From Nanobdellota archaeon (GTDB lineage: Archaea; Nanobdellota; Nanobdellia; Woesearchaeales; WJIZ01), in assembly GCA_023140175.1 (NCBI GenBank), contig JAGLMD010000090.1, forward strand, positions 1-34,649: a DNA stretch of 34,649 bases, written 5' to 3'. Below the pieces are notes generated by a model, which searched no databases, was not told the DNA's origin, and saw only the letters and a program-made list of their open reading frames with translations. A program made the position numbers and the translations under genes. Positions 1 through 7,975 of this stretch are shown one piece after another (positions within the stretch are counted from its first letter, which is position 1; each line of letters starts with the position of its first letter).

Positions 1-987
1 TCAACAAAATTTATTACAGTCTCAAAAAAATTATTATTCTTATTCATAATCTTGGTTTTTATTGCTGCTTGTAATCCAAAAATAGACTCTACTCAACCAA
101 TAAACACCAGTCAATCAATATTTTCTTTTAATTGTGATAACATTTCTGATCAGAATGTTAGAAATATTTGTTTTACTGATTTAGCATTAAAAAAACTAGA
201 TATATCTGTTTGTGATAATATTGTAAGAAATTCGATTTATCAGGCAGATTGTTATAATAATGTTATAACCATACTAAAAGATAAAGAGATTTGTAAGAAT
301 ATTAGTAATATTAATCGTAAAGACTGGTGTTTTATAGGGCTTGCAATTGCAAAAGAAGATTTGTCAATATGTAATGAAATATCTGATATAGTCTCTAAGA
401 AGAGGTGCATAAGGGGCGTAGTAACAAAAACAAAAAATGTTTCAGTATGTGAAGATTTTCAGGGATCACTTAGGGATAGCTGCTATACAGCAGTGGCAGG
501 TTCTAAAAATGACTCTTCATTTTGTAATAATATAATTTATGAGTCCAACAAGGATTCTTGTATGAAACATGTTGCTATTGAAAGTGAAGACGTTGAATCA
601 TGCAAATCATTGAAAGATTCATATAGTAAAACTAGCTGTATATGGGAAATTGCTGATAGAAAGGATGAACCAAATTTATGTGAATCTATTGTTGATGATA
701 ATATTACAAAATACTATTGTATCTTAGATATCGTACAAGATACAAAAAATATTGATGACTGTAATTTGATAAAAGATTCAGATAGATTTAAAGAACTTTG
801 TTTTGGGAATGTCGCTGTTCGCACTCCCGACTTGTCTATCTGTGATGAGATAAAGACGGAAGTAACTAAAGATAATTGTGTTGAAACTGTAAACAGATAT
901 ATTGATTATTACTCAATGTGCGACCTTATTCAAGATGAATATTACAAGGATAAATGTAAAAAAGGTTATCCAGCTAATTCTGAATAA
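1..987 (+). CDS. Cys-rich repeat lipoprotein, 5'-truncated by the window edge
   Basis: Frame 1 is open from base 1: STKFITVSKKLLFLFIILVFIAAC (signal peptide plus lipobox), so the TTG at 52 in the ORF track is internal. Followed by about 7 degenerate repeats of roughly 30-37 aa with paired Cys (e.g. 'AIAKEDLSICNEISDIVSKKRC'). Confidence 0.8.
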   Translation, partial: STKFITVSKKLLFLFIILVFIAACNPKIDSTQPINTSQSIFSFNCDNISDQNVRNICFTDLALKKLDISVCDNIVRNSIYQADCYNNVITILKDKEICKNISNINRKDWCFIGLAIAKEDLSICNEISDIVSKKRCIRGVVTKTKNVSVCEDFQGSLRDSCYTAVAGSKNDSSFCNNIIYESNKDSCMKHVAIESEDVESCKSLKDSYSKTSCIWEIADRKDEPNLCESIVDDNITKYYCILDIVQDTKNIDDCNLIKDSDRFKELCFGNVAVRTPDLSICDEIKTEVTKDNCVETVNRYIDYYSMCDLIQDEYYKDKCKKGYPANSE

Positions 988-1127
988 AATCCCTCTAAAA
1001 ATTTTAGCGGAAAACTCTATAATTCGCCTAGTCATGGCACTTTACAGGCACTTATTGATACATGATTATTTGCGTCAATAGTCATAAAGACTGCTATATC
1101 TTCGGCAATTATGGATTTAATTATATA

Positions 1128-1200
1128 CGCCCACGCCGGGAATCGAACCCGGGTCTGCTGGACCGCAACCAACTATTCTAATCCACTATACTACGCGGGC
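1128..1200 (-). tRNA. tRNA-Arg (anticodon GCG)
   Basis: Reverse complement GCCCGCGTAGTATAGTGGATTAGAATAGTTGGTTGCGGTCCAGCAGACCCGGGTTCGATTCCCGGCGTGGGCG: 7-bp acceptor, T-arm CCGGG-TTCGATT-CCCGG, anticodon stem GTTGG/CCAGC with loop TTGCGGT. D stem is weak. Confidence 0.9.
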
Positions 1201-1290
1201 ATAAACTTTGTAGATTTAATTGCCTATTTATACTTATTGAAATTCTTGAATTAGATATTTTGTCACTTATAAGTGGCTACAAAAGCGGAA

Positions 1291-1300
1291 GGTTTATATA
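1291..1300 (+). promoter_or_regulatory. Archaeal TATA box (ggtttatata) upstream of the 1357/1446 operon
   Basis: TATA-like motif preceded by a purine-rich BRE-like stretch (gcggaa), before an SD-like ggtga and the ATG at 1357. Confidence 0.5.
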
Positions 1301-1356
1301 GTAGATGTATTAACATATATGCTCAGGGGGAGTAAAATATAAATAGGTGAACAACT

Positions 1357-1449
1357 ATGTATATAACAAAGGAAGCAATATTAAGGAAAATTGATAAAGA
1401 GATAAATAGAGATTTCCCTATATTTAGTGAGGAGATGGTTCTGGAATGA
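1357..1449 (+). CDS. 30-aa micro-ORF MYITKEAILRKIDKEINRDFPIFSEEMVLE, overlapping the next start (ATGA)
   Basis: ATG after SD-like 'aggtga'; TGA at 1447-1449 overlaps the ATG at 1446 of the REC-GGDEF gene. Below the ORF-track size cutoff. Confidence 0.5.
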   Translation: MYITKEAILRKIDKEINRDFPIFSEEMVLE

Positions 1450-2684
1450 TCTTAGATCATGAATCAATAGGGATAGATACCAGAGAGAAAGATAGGGAGA
1501 AAGCCCCTATTAAAGGAGATAATAGAATTGAAAATCTTGAGAGAGTAGTAAATAAGACTATCCTTATTGTTGATGATGAACCAGATATTATTAGTTCATG
1601 TTCTGAGGCTTTTAAATCTGAAAATAAATCTGAAGATTATAAAGTAAATTATAAAGTAATTAGTACTTCAAATGCTGATGAAGCACTTGAGAAATTTCGT
1701 AAGGGTGGTATAGATTTAATCCTATCTGATTATAATATGCCAGATAAGAATGGTTTAGAATTACTACAAGAGGTAAGAGAGATAAGCAATAAAGAGAATA
1801 AACCATATACTGGTTTTGTATTGATGACTGGGCATAGTAGCAATGAAATAGCTGTAGGAACCATAAGAGGTAAAGGAGATAATTACCTAAGCAAGCCATT
1901 TAAGATTAAGGAATTAATAGAACAAGTAAAAAATACACTCCAAAGAGTAGAAGAAGAAAGGAAAAAAGAAGAGGAGATTTGCAAGCTTCGTGAAATGGCC
2001 ACTCTTGATGCAGGAACTGGGTTGCTTAATCGTGGGCAATATAAATTATCCTTACAAAAAGCTATTGAGCATGCAGAAGAAAATAATGGTTATGTTGGAA
2101 TCATAGCTGTTGATCTCCAGAATTTTAAGCCTGTAAATGACATGATGGGACATCATGTTGGTGATAAAATGATCAAACAAACAGCTGATTTCCTGAATGG
2201 AACAAGCAAGGCAGATAGAAATGAAACTGCTTATTCTTTTTTAAAGAGAAGTGCAAGATCTGGAGAAGTAGTATGGTTAAGAACTGGCGGAGATGAGTAT
2301 TTAGGCATATTTATGGGAGGAAAGGATAAAGGAGATGCTTTGAAAGGATATGCTAAGAGATTGTATGAAGAAGCGAATAAATTTGCCACAGAGCAAAATA
2401 AGAATATAGGTGAAAATATTGATTTTGCATTGAATATAGGGGTAGATTATGGTAAAGATAATTTTCATAAACTAGCAATGCATGCAGAAGATGTTGTTTA
2501 CCTGCAAAAAGCATTAAGTAAAGCAAGGAATGGCTCTAAAGAAAAGGAATCAGAAGTGCTTTCAAAACTTGAATTTCCTGCCGGACTTAATAATCCCTCT
2601 GATTTGCCATTAGATTCATTATTTTATAATCCAGAGAATGTAATGCAATATAAATTAGCAAGAGAACTAAATCTTGGAAGATAA
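1446..2684 (+). CDS. Response regulator with REC domain and GGDEF-like (diguanylate cyclase-type) domain
   Basis: REC: ILIVDDEPD, LILSDYNMPDKNG, LMTGHS, YLSKPF. GGDEF-like: DAGTGLLNR, DLQNFKPVNDMMGHHVGDKM, RTGGDEYLGIF. Confidence 0.88.
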   Translation: MILDHESIGIDTREKDREKAPIKGDNRIENLERVVNKTILIVDDEPDIISSCSEAFKSENKSEDYKVNYKVISTSNADEALEKFRKGGIDLILSDYNMPDKNGLELLQEVREISNKENKPYTGFVLMTGHSSNEIAVGTIRGKGDNYLSKPFKIKELIEQVKNTLQRVEEERKKEEEICKLREMATLDAGTGLLNRGQYKLSLQKAIEHAEENNGYVGIIAVDLQNFKPVNDMMGHHVGDKMIKQTADFLNGTSKADRNETAYSFLKRSARSGEVVWLRTGGDEYLGIFMGGKDKGDALKGYAKRLYEEANKFATEQNKNIGENIDFALNIGVDYGKDNFHKLAMHAEDVVYLQKALSKARNGSKEKESEVLSKLEFPAGLNNPSDLPLDSLFYNPENVMQYKLARELNLGR

Positions 2685-3143
2685 TATAAAATTCTTAATT
2701 AATTTTGTTTTATAATCAGCAAAAGTATGCCAAAATGTTATTATTTCTTTATCTTTGAATTCCAATACTTTATGTGCATAGATATAATTTCCCAGATATT
2801 CTTTGAAAGAGCGCTGCTTTTTTGTTGCTAATACAAGTTCTGTCTTAGATATATAGCCCGGGTCAATATTAACTGTTCTTTTTTTGTTTTTGCTTAATTT
2901 CTGTTCAATCTCTGCTGTTTTTTCCCTGATTTCAATTAAATCGTTCTTTTCTATTGTTTTTTCAAAGACTAAAATAATTTTTTTAAGATTCTTTCCGAAT
3001 TCTTTTTCATAATAATTTGTAAAGTTGAAGTCATATTCTGGGCTTTTGGCTTTTATTTTTCCGAACTCTTTTTCAAGGATAGAGATAGAGTTATTAAGAA
3101 GTTTCTGGTTTGGATACATGATTGCAAATAATAAACTTTTCAT
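2667..3143 (-). CDS. DUF4416 family protein
   Basis: IDPGYISKTELVLATKKQRSFKEYLGNYIYAHKVLEFKDKEIITFWHTFADYK resembles the DUF4416 pattern; overlaps upstream ORF by ATGA. Confidence 0.65.
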   Translation of the reverse strand: MKSLLFAIMYPNQKLLNNSISILEKEFGKIKAKSPEYDFNFTNYYEKEFGKNLKKIILVFEKTIEKNDLIEIREKTAEIEQKLSKNKKRTVNIDPGYISKTELVLATKKQRSFKEYLGNYIYAHKVLEFKDKEIITFWHTFADYKTKLIKNFILSSKI

Positions 3144-3355
3144 ATCAGCATTTCTTCTATTGTTTCTTTGATGAATTCTTCAGCTTCTTTTTTGTTTAAT
3201 ATGATATCAGAGTAGTTTTTAATGATATTCTTAATCCTTAAAAGGGATTTTTCTTCAATTTCTTCTCTTTCTGATTCTGTCCATGAGTAAAGTTGTGCTT
3301 TTTCAAAAGCATCTGCACTATAATCAACTATTTCACCACTTATAGCGGAAGACAC
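3140..3355 (-). CDS. Small acidic protein (71 aa), GTG start, coupled to the DUF4416 gene
   Basis: Stop overlaps the start of 2667..3143; GTG at 3353-3355; in-frame TAA immediately upstream. Confidence 0.55.
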   Translation of the reverse strand: MSSAISGEIVDYSADAFEKAQLYSWTESEREEIEEKSLLRIKNIIKNYSDIILNKKEAEEFIKETIEEMLI

Positions 3356-3435
3356 AAATATTTATATAATTTGTTTGTGTCTTCCTGACATAGTAGCTGA
3401 CTATATATTGTTTAAAATTTACGTCAGCTACTATG
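3347..3435. repeat. Two adjacent perfect inverted repeats with AT-rich spacers
   Basis: GGAAGACACAAA (3347-3358)/TTTGTGTCTTCC (3374-3385), 15-nt spacer; CATAGTAGCTGAC (3389-3401)/GTCAGCTACTATG (3423-3435), 21-nt spacer. Confidence 0.9.
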
Positions 3436-3519
3436 AATGTTTCTTGGATTCTGGCTTATTTGTATGCTTTAGCAGAATCTTATGCAGTACAATATTCCCT
3501 ATGCATCTAGCTAAAGATT

Positions 3520-4353
3520 TTATAACACTATTTTTTCCCATTTTGAATTATTTAATTCTTTGATTGTTTTATTTAATAGGCTCTCTAAATATATTAAAGC
3601 AATTTTTTTGTCAATTTGATATGCTTTGTTATTTTTAATACGATTCACTAAATTCCCGCCCAACTCATGATCTAAAGTCTTTAGCAAGATAGAATTATCA
3701 ATAATCCTATTGACAGCTAATTTGATAAGCCAGAGATTTCTTATTGCAAGATATATCTCATTTATGGGTGTGTCCTTAGTAATTATACTATAATCAAGTT
3801 TCATCCTTAAAGATAGTTTAGGTATTTCTATTTTTTTAGGTAAGTTTAGAATGCCATAAATGGTCTTGCTGTCTTTTAATTGATAGATTAAATCTAAGCT
3901 GGAGGAATATGAATTATAAATTGTTTCGAGATCATAAATCTGCAAATCCAATTTTAATCCTAGTTTCTTAGCTTTTTCCTTAATTTCTATTATATTTTTA
4001 TATTTTTCTCCAAGTATTTTCCAAAATTTTTTCTTTACAACAACTAAAATATCTATATCGTTATAATTCTTATAGTTATTATAGACTATAGAGCCATATA
4101 ATGTTATAGAAACCACATCTTTTAGATTTGATAAGATAATTTTCTCTATTTTCTTATCAATTGACGATTGCTTCTGGTTATATTCCAGCTTCTGAAGCAG
4201 TAACTTACTGTCAAGCAAGCTTATTTCCCTTAATTTTGGCCTTACATATCTGCTTAGATAATTACTGTCCTGTTGATTAAGCTTTTTGTTTTTTAGTTTT
4301 TTATCTATTACTTCCAATTCCTTTCTTGTGAGAATAATGCTTTTTTGAATCAT
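3520..4353 (-). CDS. Nucleotidyltransferase-fold protein (minimal NTase with helical C-terminus)
   Basis: GS-x(n)-DxD NTase signature: ITLYGSIVYNNYKNYNDIDILVVV; helical C-terminal region. Confidence 0.7.
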   Translation of the reverse strand: MIQKSIILTRKELEVIDKKLKNKKLNQQDSNYLSRYVRPKLREISLLDSKLLLQKLEYNQKQSSIDKKIEKIILSNLKDVVSITLYGSIVYNNYKNYNDIDILVVVKKKFWKILGEKYKNIIEIKEKAKKLGLKLDLQIYDLETIYNSYSSSLDLIYQLKDSKTIYGILNLPKKIEIPKLSLRMKLDYSIITKDTPINEIYLAIRNLWLIKLAVNRIIDNSILLKTLDHELGGNLVNRIKNNKAYQIDKKIALIYLESLLNKTIKELNNSKWEKIVL

Positions 4354-4397
4354 ATAATAGTTATAAGTATTAAGGTCTATATAAATATTTCTATTTT

Positions 4398-5969
4398 TTA
4401 ATAATCATGGAGGCTTATCTGGCCTTTTCTTTTGTTTTCCTTTACTTTCAGCTTTTCAAAATCCTGGCCCACTTGTTTTTTTATATCTATGGCTATGTTT
4501 TTTCCAAGAATCTGTGAGAGCTTCATCAAGTCTGTTTCTTTTACATCTCTGACATCTTTTATCTTGTTTCTGTAGAGTTTTCTGGCTCTTACCCTTCCAA
4601 TATTCCTGAATTTAAGCAAAGTTATGAGCTCTTCTTTTACGCCATTTTTTACTCTTATCCTAAGTTTCTTTAATTCTGGCATGAGTGCTTTAAACTGGAG
4701 TATTCTTGTGATCTCTTCCATGCAGTAAATAAGCCAGTCTGCAATATCAAGCTTTGCTCTTATTTCGCCAGGCCTTATATTATATTCCCCAAGGAGATAT
4801 TCTTCATCTTTTTCTTCGATCCAGTCATGTATAAATAGGGCTGTTTTTACAGCATTCTCAAAGAGTTCATAGTCTATATCATAGATAGATGGCTCTTTCA
4901 TTATGAGGTCATCCCCATATTTAAGCAATGCGTCTTGTATCTTATCCTGATCCTTGACCCTGGATCTTAATTGCGGCCTCATCTCTAATGTTGAGGAGAT
5001 TACATGCAGGAAAGAAAATGAAGGGACTTTCTTGTTTGATGATTTCTGCAGGATTTCAACAAAAAAATGAGCTGTGTAAGGATCTATGTATAGTTCTGCT
5101 ATTCTCTTGCCAAGTATGGTTGCTTTATACTTATTGTCTTCTGATATGAGGTCTGAGGCTGATTTGAAATCAGAGAAATCTTCCTTAGTTTCTGAGCCCA
5201 TGATAAATTCCCATTCTTCAAGCATGTCAAGCATTTTCTCTATTATAGACTGGAGCTTTTTTGTATCTGCAAACTGATATGCCCAGAATGTCTTTGAGAA
5301 GAATTCAAATATTGAGTTTTTTGTCGTGACAAAGTTTGTTGCTATTAATGATAGGACATAAGTCCTAAGAACTGGTTCTACAGCAAGCTTTGAGAAGATT
5401 GGTTCTGCCTCACCGTTGATATAACGCTCTGTCAACTCTTTTTTTTGAGATTCTGAAGAAGAAACTATAATCGCTTCTCCTTTGTTATCAAACTTTGGCC
5501 TGCCAGCTCTTCCGGACATCTGCTTGTATTCCAGGACTGGAATATATTGCAAGCCCCGATGACCATATCTTCTCAGATCTTTCAGGATGACCCTAAATGC
5601 GGGTAAATCAACACCTGCAGCTAATGTTGGAGTAGCAGCTATAATCTTTATTGTTTTTTTTCTAAAATTATCTTCGATTAATTCCCTTTGTTTTGATGTA
5701 AGGCCTGCATGATGGAAGGCTATTCCTTTCTTAAGGCAAAAAGCTAATCTCTTGCATTGTTTTGTTGGCTTTGTCAAGGAATGAAGTGCCTGTTCTGAGA
5801 GTTCATTGTTAGTTGGGTTTGTTTCTTTAATTTTCTTGGCAATCTCTTCTGCTGTTTTTTCTGCAGAATTCTTTGTGTTGGCGAAGATTATTGCCTGTTT
5901 TCCTTTAGCTATCGTATCAAATGCTATATTTAATGTTGAATCTGAATAAATCTCTTTTATCTTAAGCAT
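4398..5969 (-). CDS. Hel308/Ski2-like helicase lacking the N-terminal RecA1 (Walker A/DExx) domain
   Basis: Starts at the RecA2 boundary (KGKQAIIFANTKNSAEKTA), then AFHHAGLTSKQRELIEDNFR, IKIIAATPTLAAGVDLPAFRVI, YKQMSGRAGRPKFDNKGEAI, winged-helix/ratchet and HhH-like C-terminus. No Walker A or DExH in this ORF. Confidence 0.85.
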   Translation of the reverse strand: MLKIKEIYSDSTLNIAFDTIAKGKQAIIFANTKNSAEKTAEEIAKKIKETNPTNNELSEQALHSLTKPTKQCKRLAFCLKKGIAFHHAGLTSKQRELIEDNFRKKTIKIIAATPTLAAGVDLPAFRVILKDLRRYGHRGLQYIPVLEYKQMSGRAGRPKFDNKGEAIIVSSSESQKKELTERYINGEAEPIFSKLAVEPVLRTYVLSLIATNFVTTKNSIFEFFSKTFWAYQFADTKKLQSIIEKMLDMLEEWEFIMGSETKEDFSDFKSASDLISEDNKYKATILGKRIAELYIDPYTAHFFVEILQKSSNKKVPSFSFLHVISSTLEMRPQLRSRVKDQDKIQDALLKYGDDLIMKEPSIYDIDYELFENAVKTALFIHDWIEEKDEEYLLGEYNIRPGEIRAKLDIADWLIYCMEEITRILQFKALMPELKKLRIRVKNGVKEELITLLKFRNIGRVRARKLYRNKIKDVRDVKETDLMKLSQILGKNIAIDIKKQVGQDFEKLKVKENKRKGQISLHDY

Positions 5970-5989
5970 AGAACGATTGGAAAAAGAAG

Positions 5990-6000
5990 AAATTTATAAG
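5990..6000 (-). promoter_or_regulatory. TATA box for the truncated helicase (minus-strand cttataaattt)
   Basis: About 26 nt upstream of the ATG at 5969, the spacing expected for a leaderless archaeal transcript. Confidence 0.55.
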
Positions 6001-6001
6001 T

Positions 6002-7936
6002 TTACTGTTTGAGATAAAAAAGCTTAACCTCGGGCCTTTTTTTCAGAATAACTGTCCATTCTCTTTTCACAGATTCTTTTCCATCTGAGACAGTAACTGA
6101 GACTTTCTTTTTGCCAGGAGTATTATACTTCAGGACAAGGGTATTGCCTGTTTTCAGTGACTTGAAAGGAGATGTCTGCCAGGTGTAAGAAAGATCATCA
6201 TTATCAGGGTCAAAAACATCAACTGAGAACATAATTTCATCGCCTATATAGAATTCCTGGTTGTCTATCTGAGCAGAGCTTGTCAGGATTAAAGGCCTGT
6301 TTACATTATTTATAACTATAGTTGTGCTCTTTGTTGCGTTAAGGCTGTTGTCTTCTACCATGAATGTTAACTCAAGAATCTTAGATTTATCTCTTATTAC
6401 AGTATCATATCCTGGAGTCCAGATAAACCTGTTTGATTTGAAATAAGAGCCTTTTGGCATGGGATAAACAGAATAAGTCAATTCGTCTTCATCCGGGCAT
6501 TTAGCATCTAAGATTATTTCAACTAATTGATTTTCATCTGTTGTTATAGGGGAGATATCATTAAGTGTGGGCGGCTGATTGACTGGCAGGATATTTACTT
6601 TTGCATATTTTTCATCCTTAAGAAAACCGTCTGATACTGTGACTTTAACCTGGTGTGTGCCAACTTGATCATCATTTGTCTTATAGTTATTTTTATTTAT
6701 AATGCCCTTAAATGAAAAAGTCAGGGAATCATTATCTGTATCATAAGCTAGAACCTCAAAATTTACAATATCGCCTGCATTTATTGTAATATCTGGGACA
6801 TCTACTATTACTGGCTTTCTGTTATTATTGAATACCCTGACTTTAATCTGCTGTGTTGTTGTCAGGTTATTTGATGAAGCATCGACATACATTATAAATT
6901 GCTTGTTCATGATATGATAGTTTCTTGCTATGTCATCAAGAATTGTTTCTTTTGTGACAGTATCAAAACTGGGTTTCCATTTTATAGTATTAGACCTGAA
7001 ATATGCTCCTTCTGGCAGGCCATATACTGTTACATCTACTTCATCTCCATCTAGGTCAGTATAATTCAATGGAATCTCTAATTGCTGGCCCTCTGAGATC
7101 CAATAACTGGATATATCCAATAATTCCGGCGGCCTGTCAACATTTTCGACAAGGATTTTTATTTTTATCTCTGCAGAAAAATCAATATCATCCCATATCT
7201 TAATAATGGCTGTATAAAGGCCTGCATCATCATATGTTGTCTGCCATTTGGCGTCATTTCCTAATGGCTCTGAAATATTATAGGATAAAGAATAGGATTC
7301 AAAATCAGGAAGAGTAAGTTCTAAGAGATCTGTTTCTTTTACAGTTATACTTAGAAAATCCCCTAATAAAAGAGACCTGTCAAAGTCCCCTACTTCTATT
7401 GTCCATTTAGTTGAAACATCATTGACACTATCCGAGACGACCGCTTCCAGGGTGTGGGTACCTTCGCTATAGAAATCAGATATATAGACATAATATGTCC
7501 CTTCTGATACTGGCTCTTCATCTAAAAGCCATGTTATATTCAATTTATCTTCATTGATATCAGAGGCTGCTACATTAAAGAAGATGCTATCTCCTTCTCC
7601 TATGTACAATTCTTCCTGCTTTGGCGCAATGACTTCTATTTCAGGAAACTCTTCTTTCTTATATATGACTAAAGTAACATTCTCTGTTGTCAATAGCCTT
7701 CCATCTGATACAGTCACTTTTGTGTTATATATTCCTGCATCTCCATAGTCTGTCTGCCATGTGCCTTTTTTTGAGAGCGGCTTATTGAAGAAATAGGTTA
7801 AAGTATCGTTATCCTGGTCATAGGCTTGAGGCCTTAGATTGACATAATCGGTTTCCTGGTATTCAAAAATAGCTGCAGAGCTAAATATAATAGACATTAG
7901 AAGAAATAAAAAAAATGTCAATGCGCATTTCTTCAT
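6002..7936 (-). CDS. Secreted multidomain PKD/cadherin-like surface protein
   Basis: Signal peptide MKKCALTFFLFLLMSIIFSSAA; repeated 'DxxGxYxxxVxVSDG' Ig-like units. ATG at 7936 after a GGGGGG SD-like run is preferred over the 7954 start. Confidence 0.75.
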   Translation of the reverse strand: MKKCALTFFLFLLMSIIFSSAAIFEYQETDYVNLRPQAYDQDNDTLTYFFNKPLSKKGTWQTDYGDAGIYNTKVTVSDGRLLTTENVTLVIYKKEEFPEIEVIAPKQEELYIGEGDSIFFNVAASDINEDKLNITWLLDEEPVSEGTYYVYISDFYSEGTHTLEAVVSDSVNDVSTKWTIEVGDFDRSLLLGDFLSITVKETDLLELTLPDFESYSLSYNISEPLGNDAKWQTTYDDAGLYTAIIKIWDDIDFSAEIKIKILVENVDRPPELLDISSYWISEGQQLEIPLNYTDLDGDEVDVTVYGLPEGAYFRSNTIKWKPSFDTVTKETILDDIARNYHIMNKQFIMYVDASSNNLTTTQQIKVRVFNNNRKPVIVDVPDITINAGDIVNFEVLAYDTDNDSLTFSFKGIINKNNYKTNDDQVGTHQVKVTVSDGFLKDEKYAKVNILPVNQPPTLNDISPITTDENQLVEIILDAKCPDEDELTYSVYPMPKGSYFKSNRFIWTPGYDTVIRDKSKILELTFMVEDNSLNATKSTTIVINNVNRPLILTSSAQIDNQEFYIGDEIMFSVDVFDPDNDDLSYTWQTSPFKSLKTGNTLVLKYNTPGKKKVSVTVSDGKESVKREWTVILKKRPEVKLFYLKQ

Positions 7937-7975
7937 GGAATTTACCCCCCTCAATTTAAAAAAATAAAAAGAAAT

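Noticed and set aside
3347-3385. Invertible (phase-variable) promoter
   Set aside because: The arms flank only 15 bp, too short for the usual recombinase-mediated inversion; operator or hairpin is more plausible.
3375-3563. Plus-strand 62-aa ORF
   Set aside because: Spans the inverted-repeat region and overlaps the end of the NTase gene; no start signal or domain.
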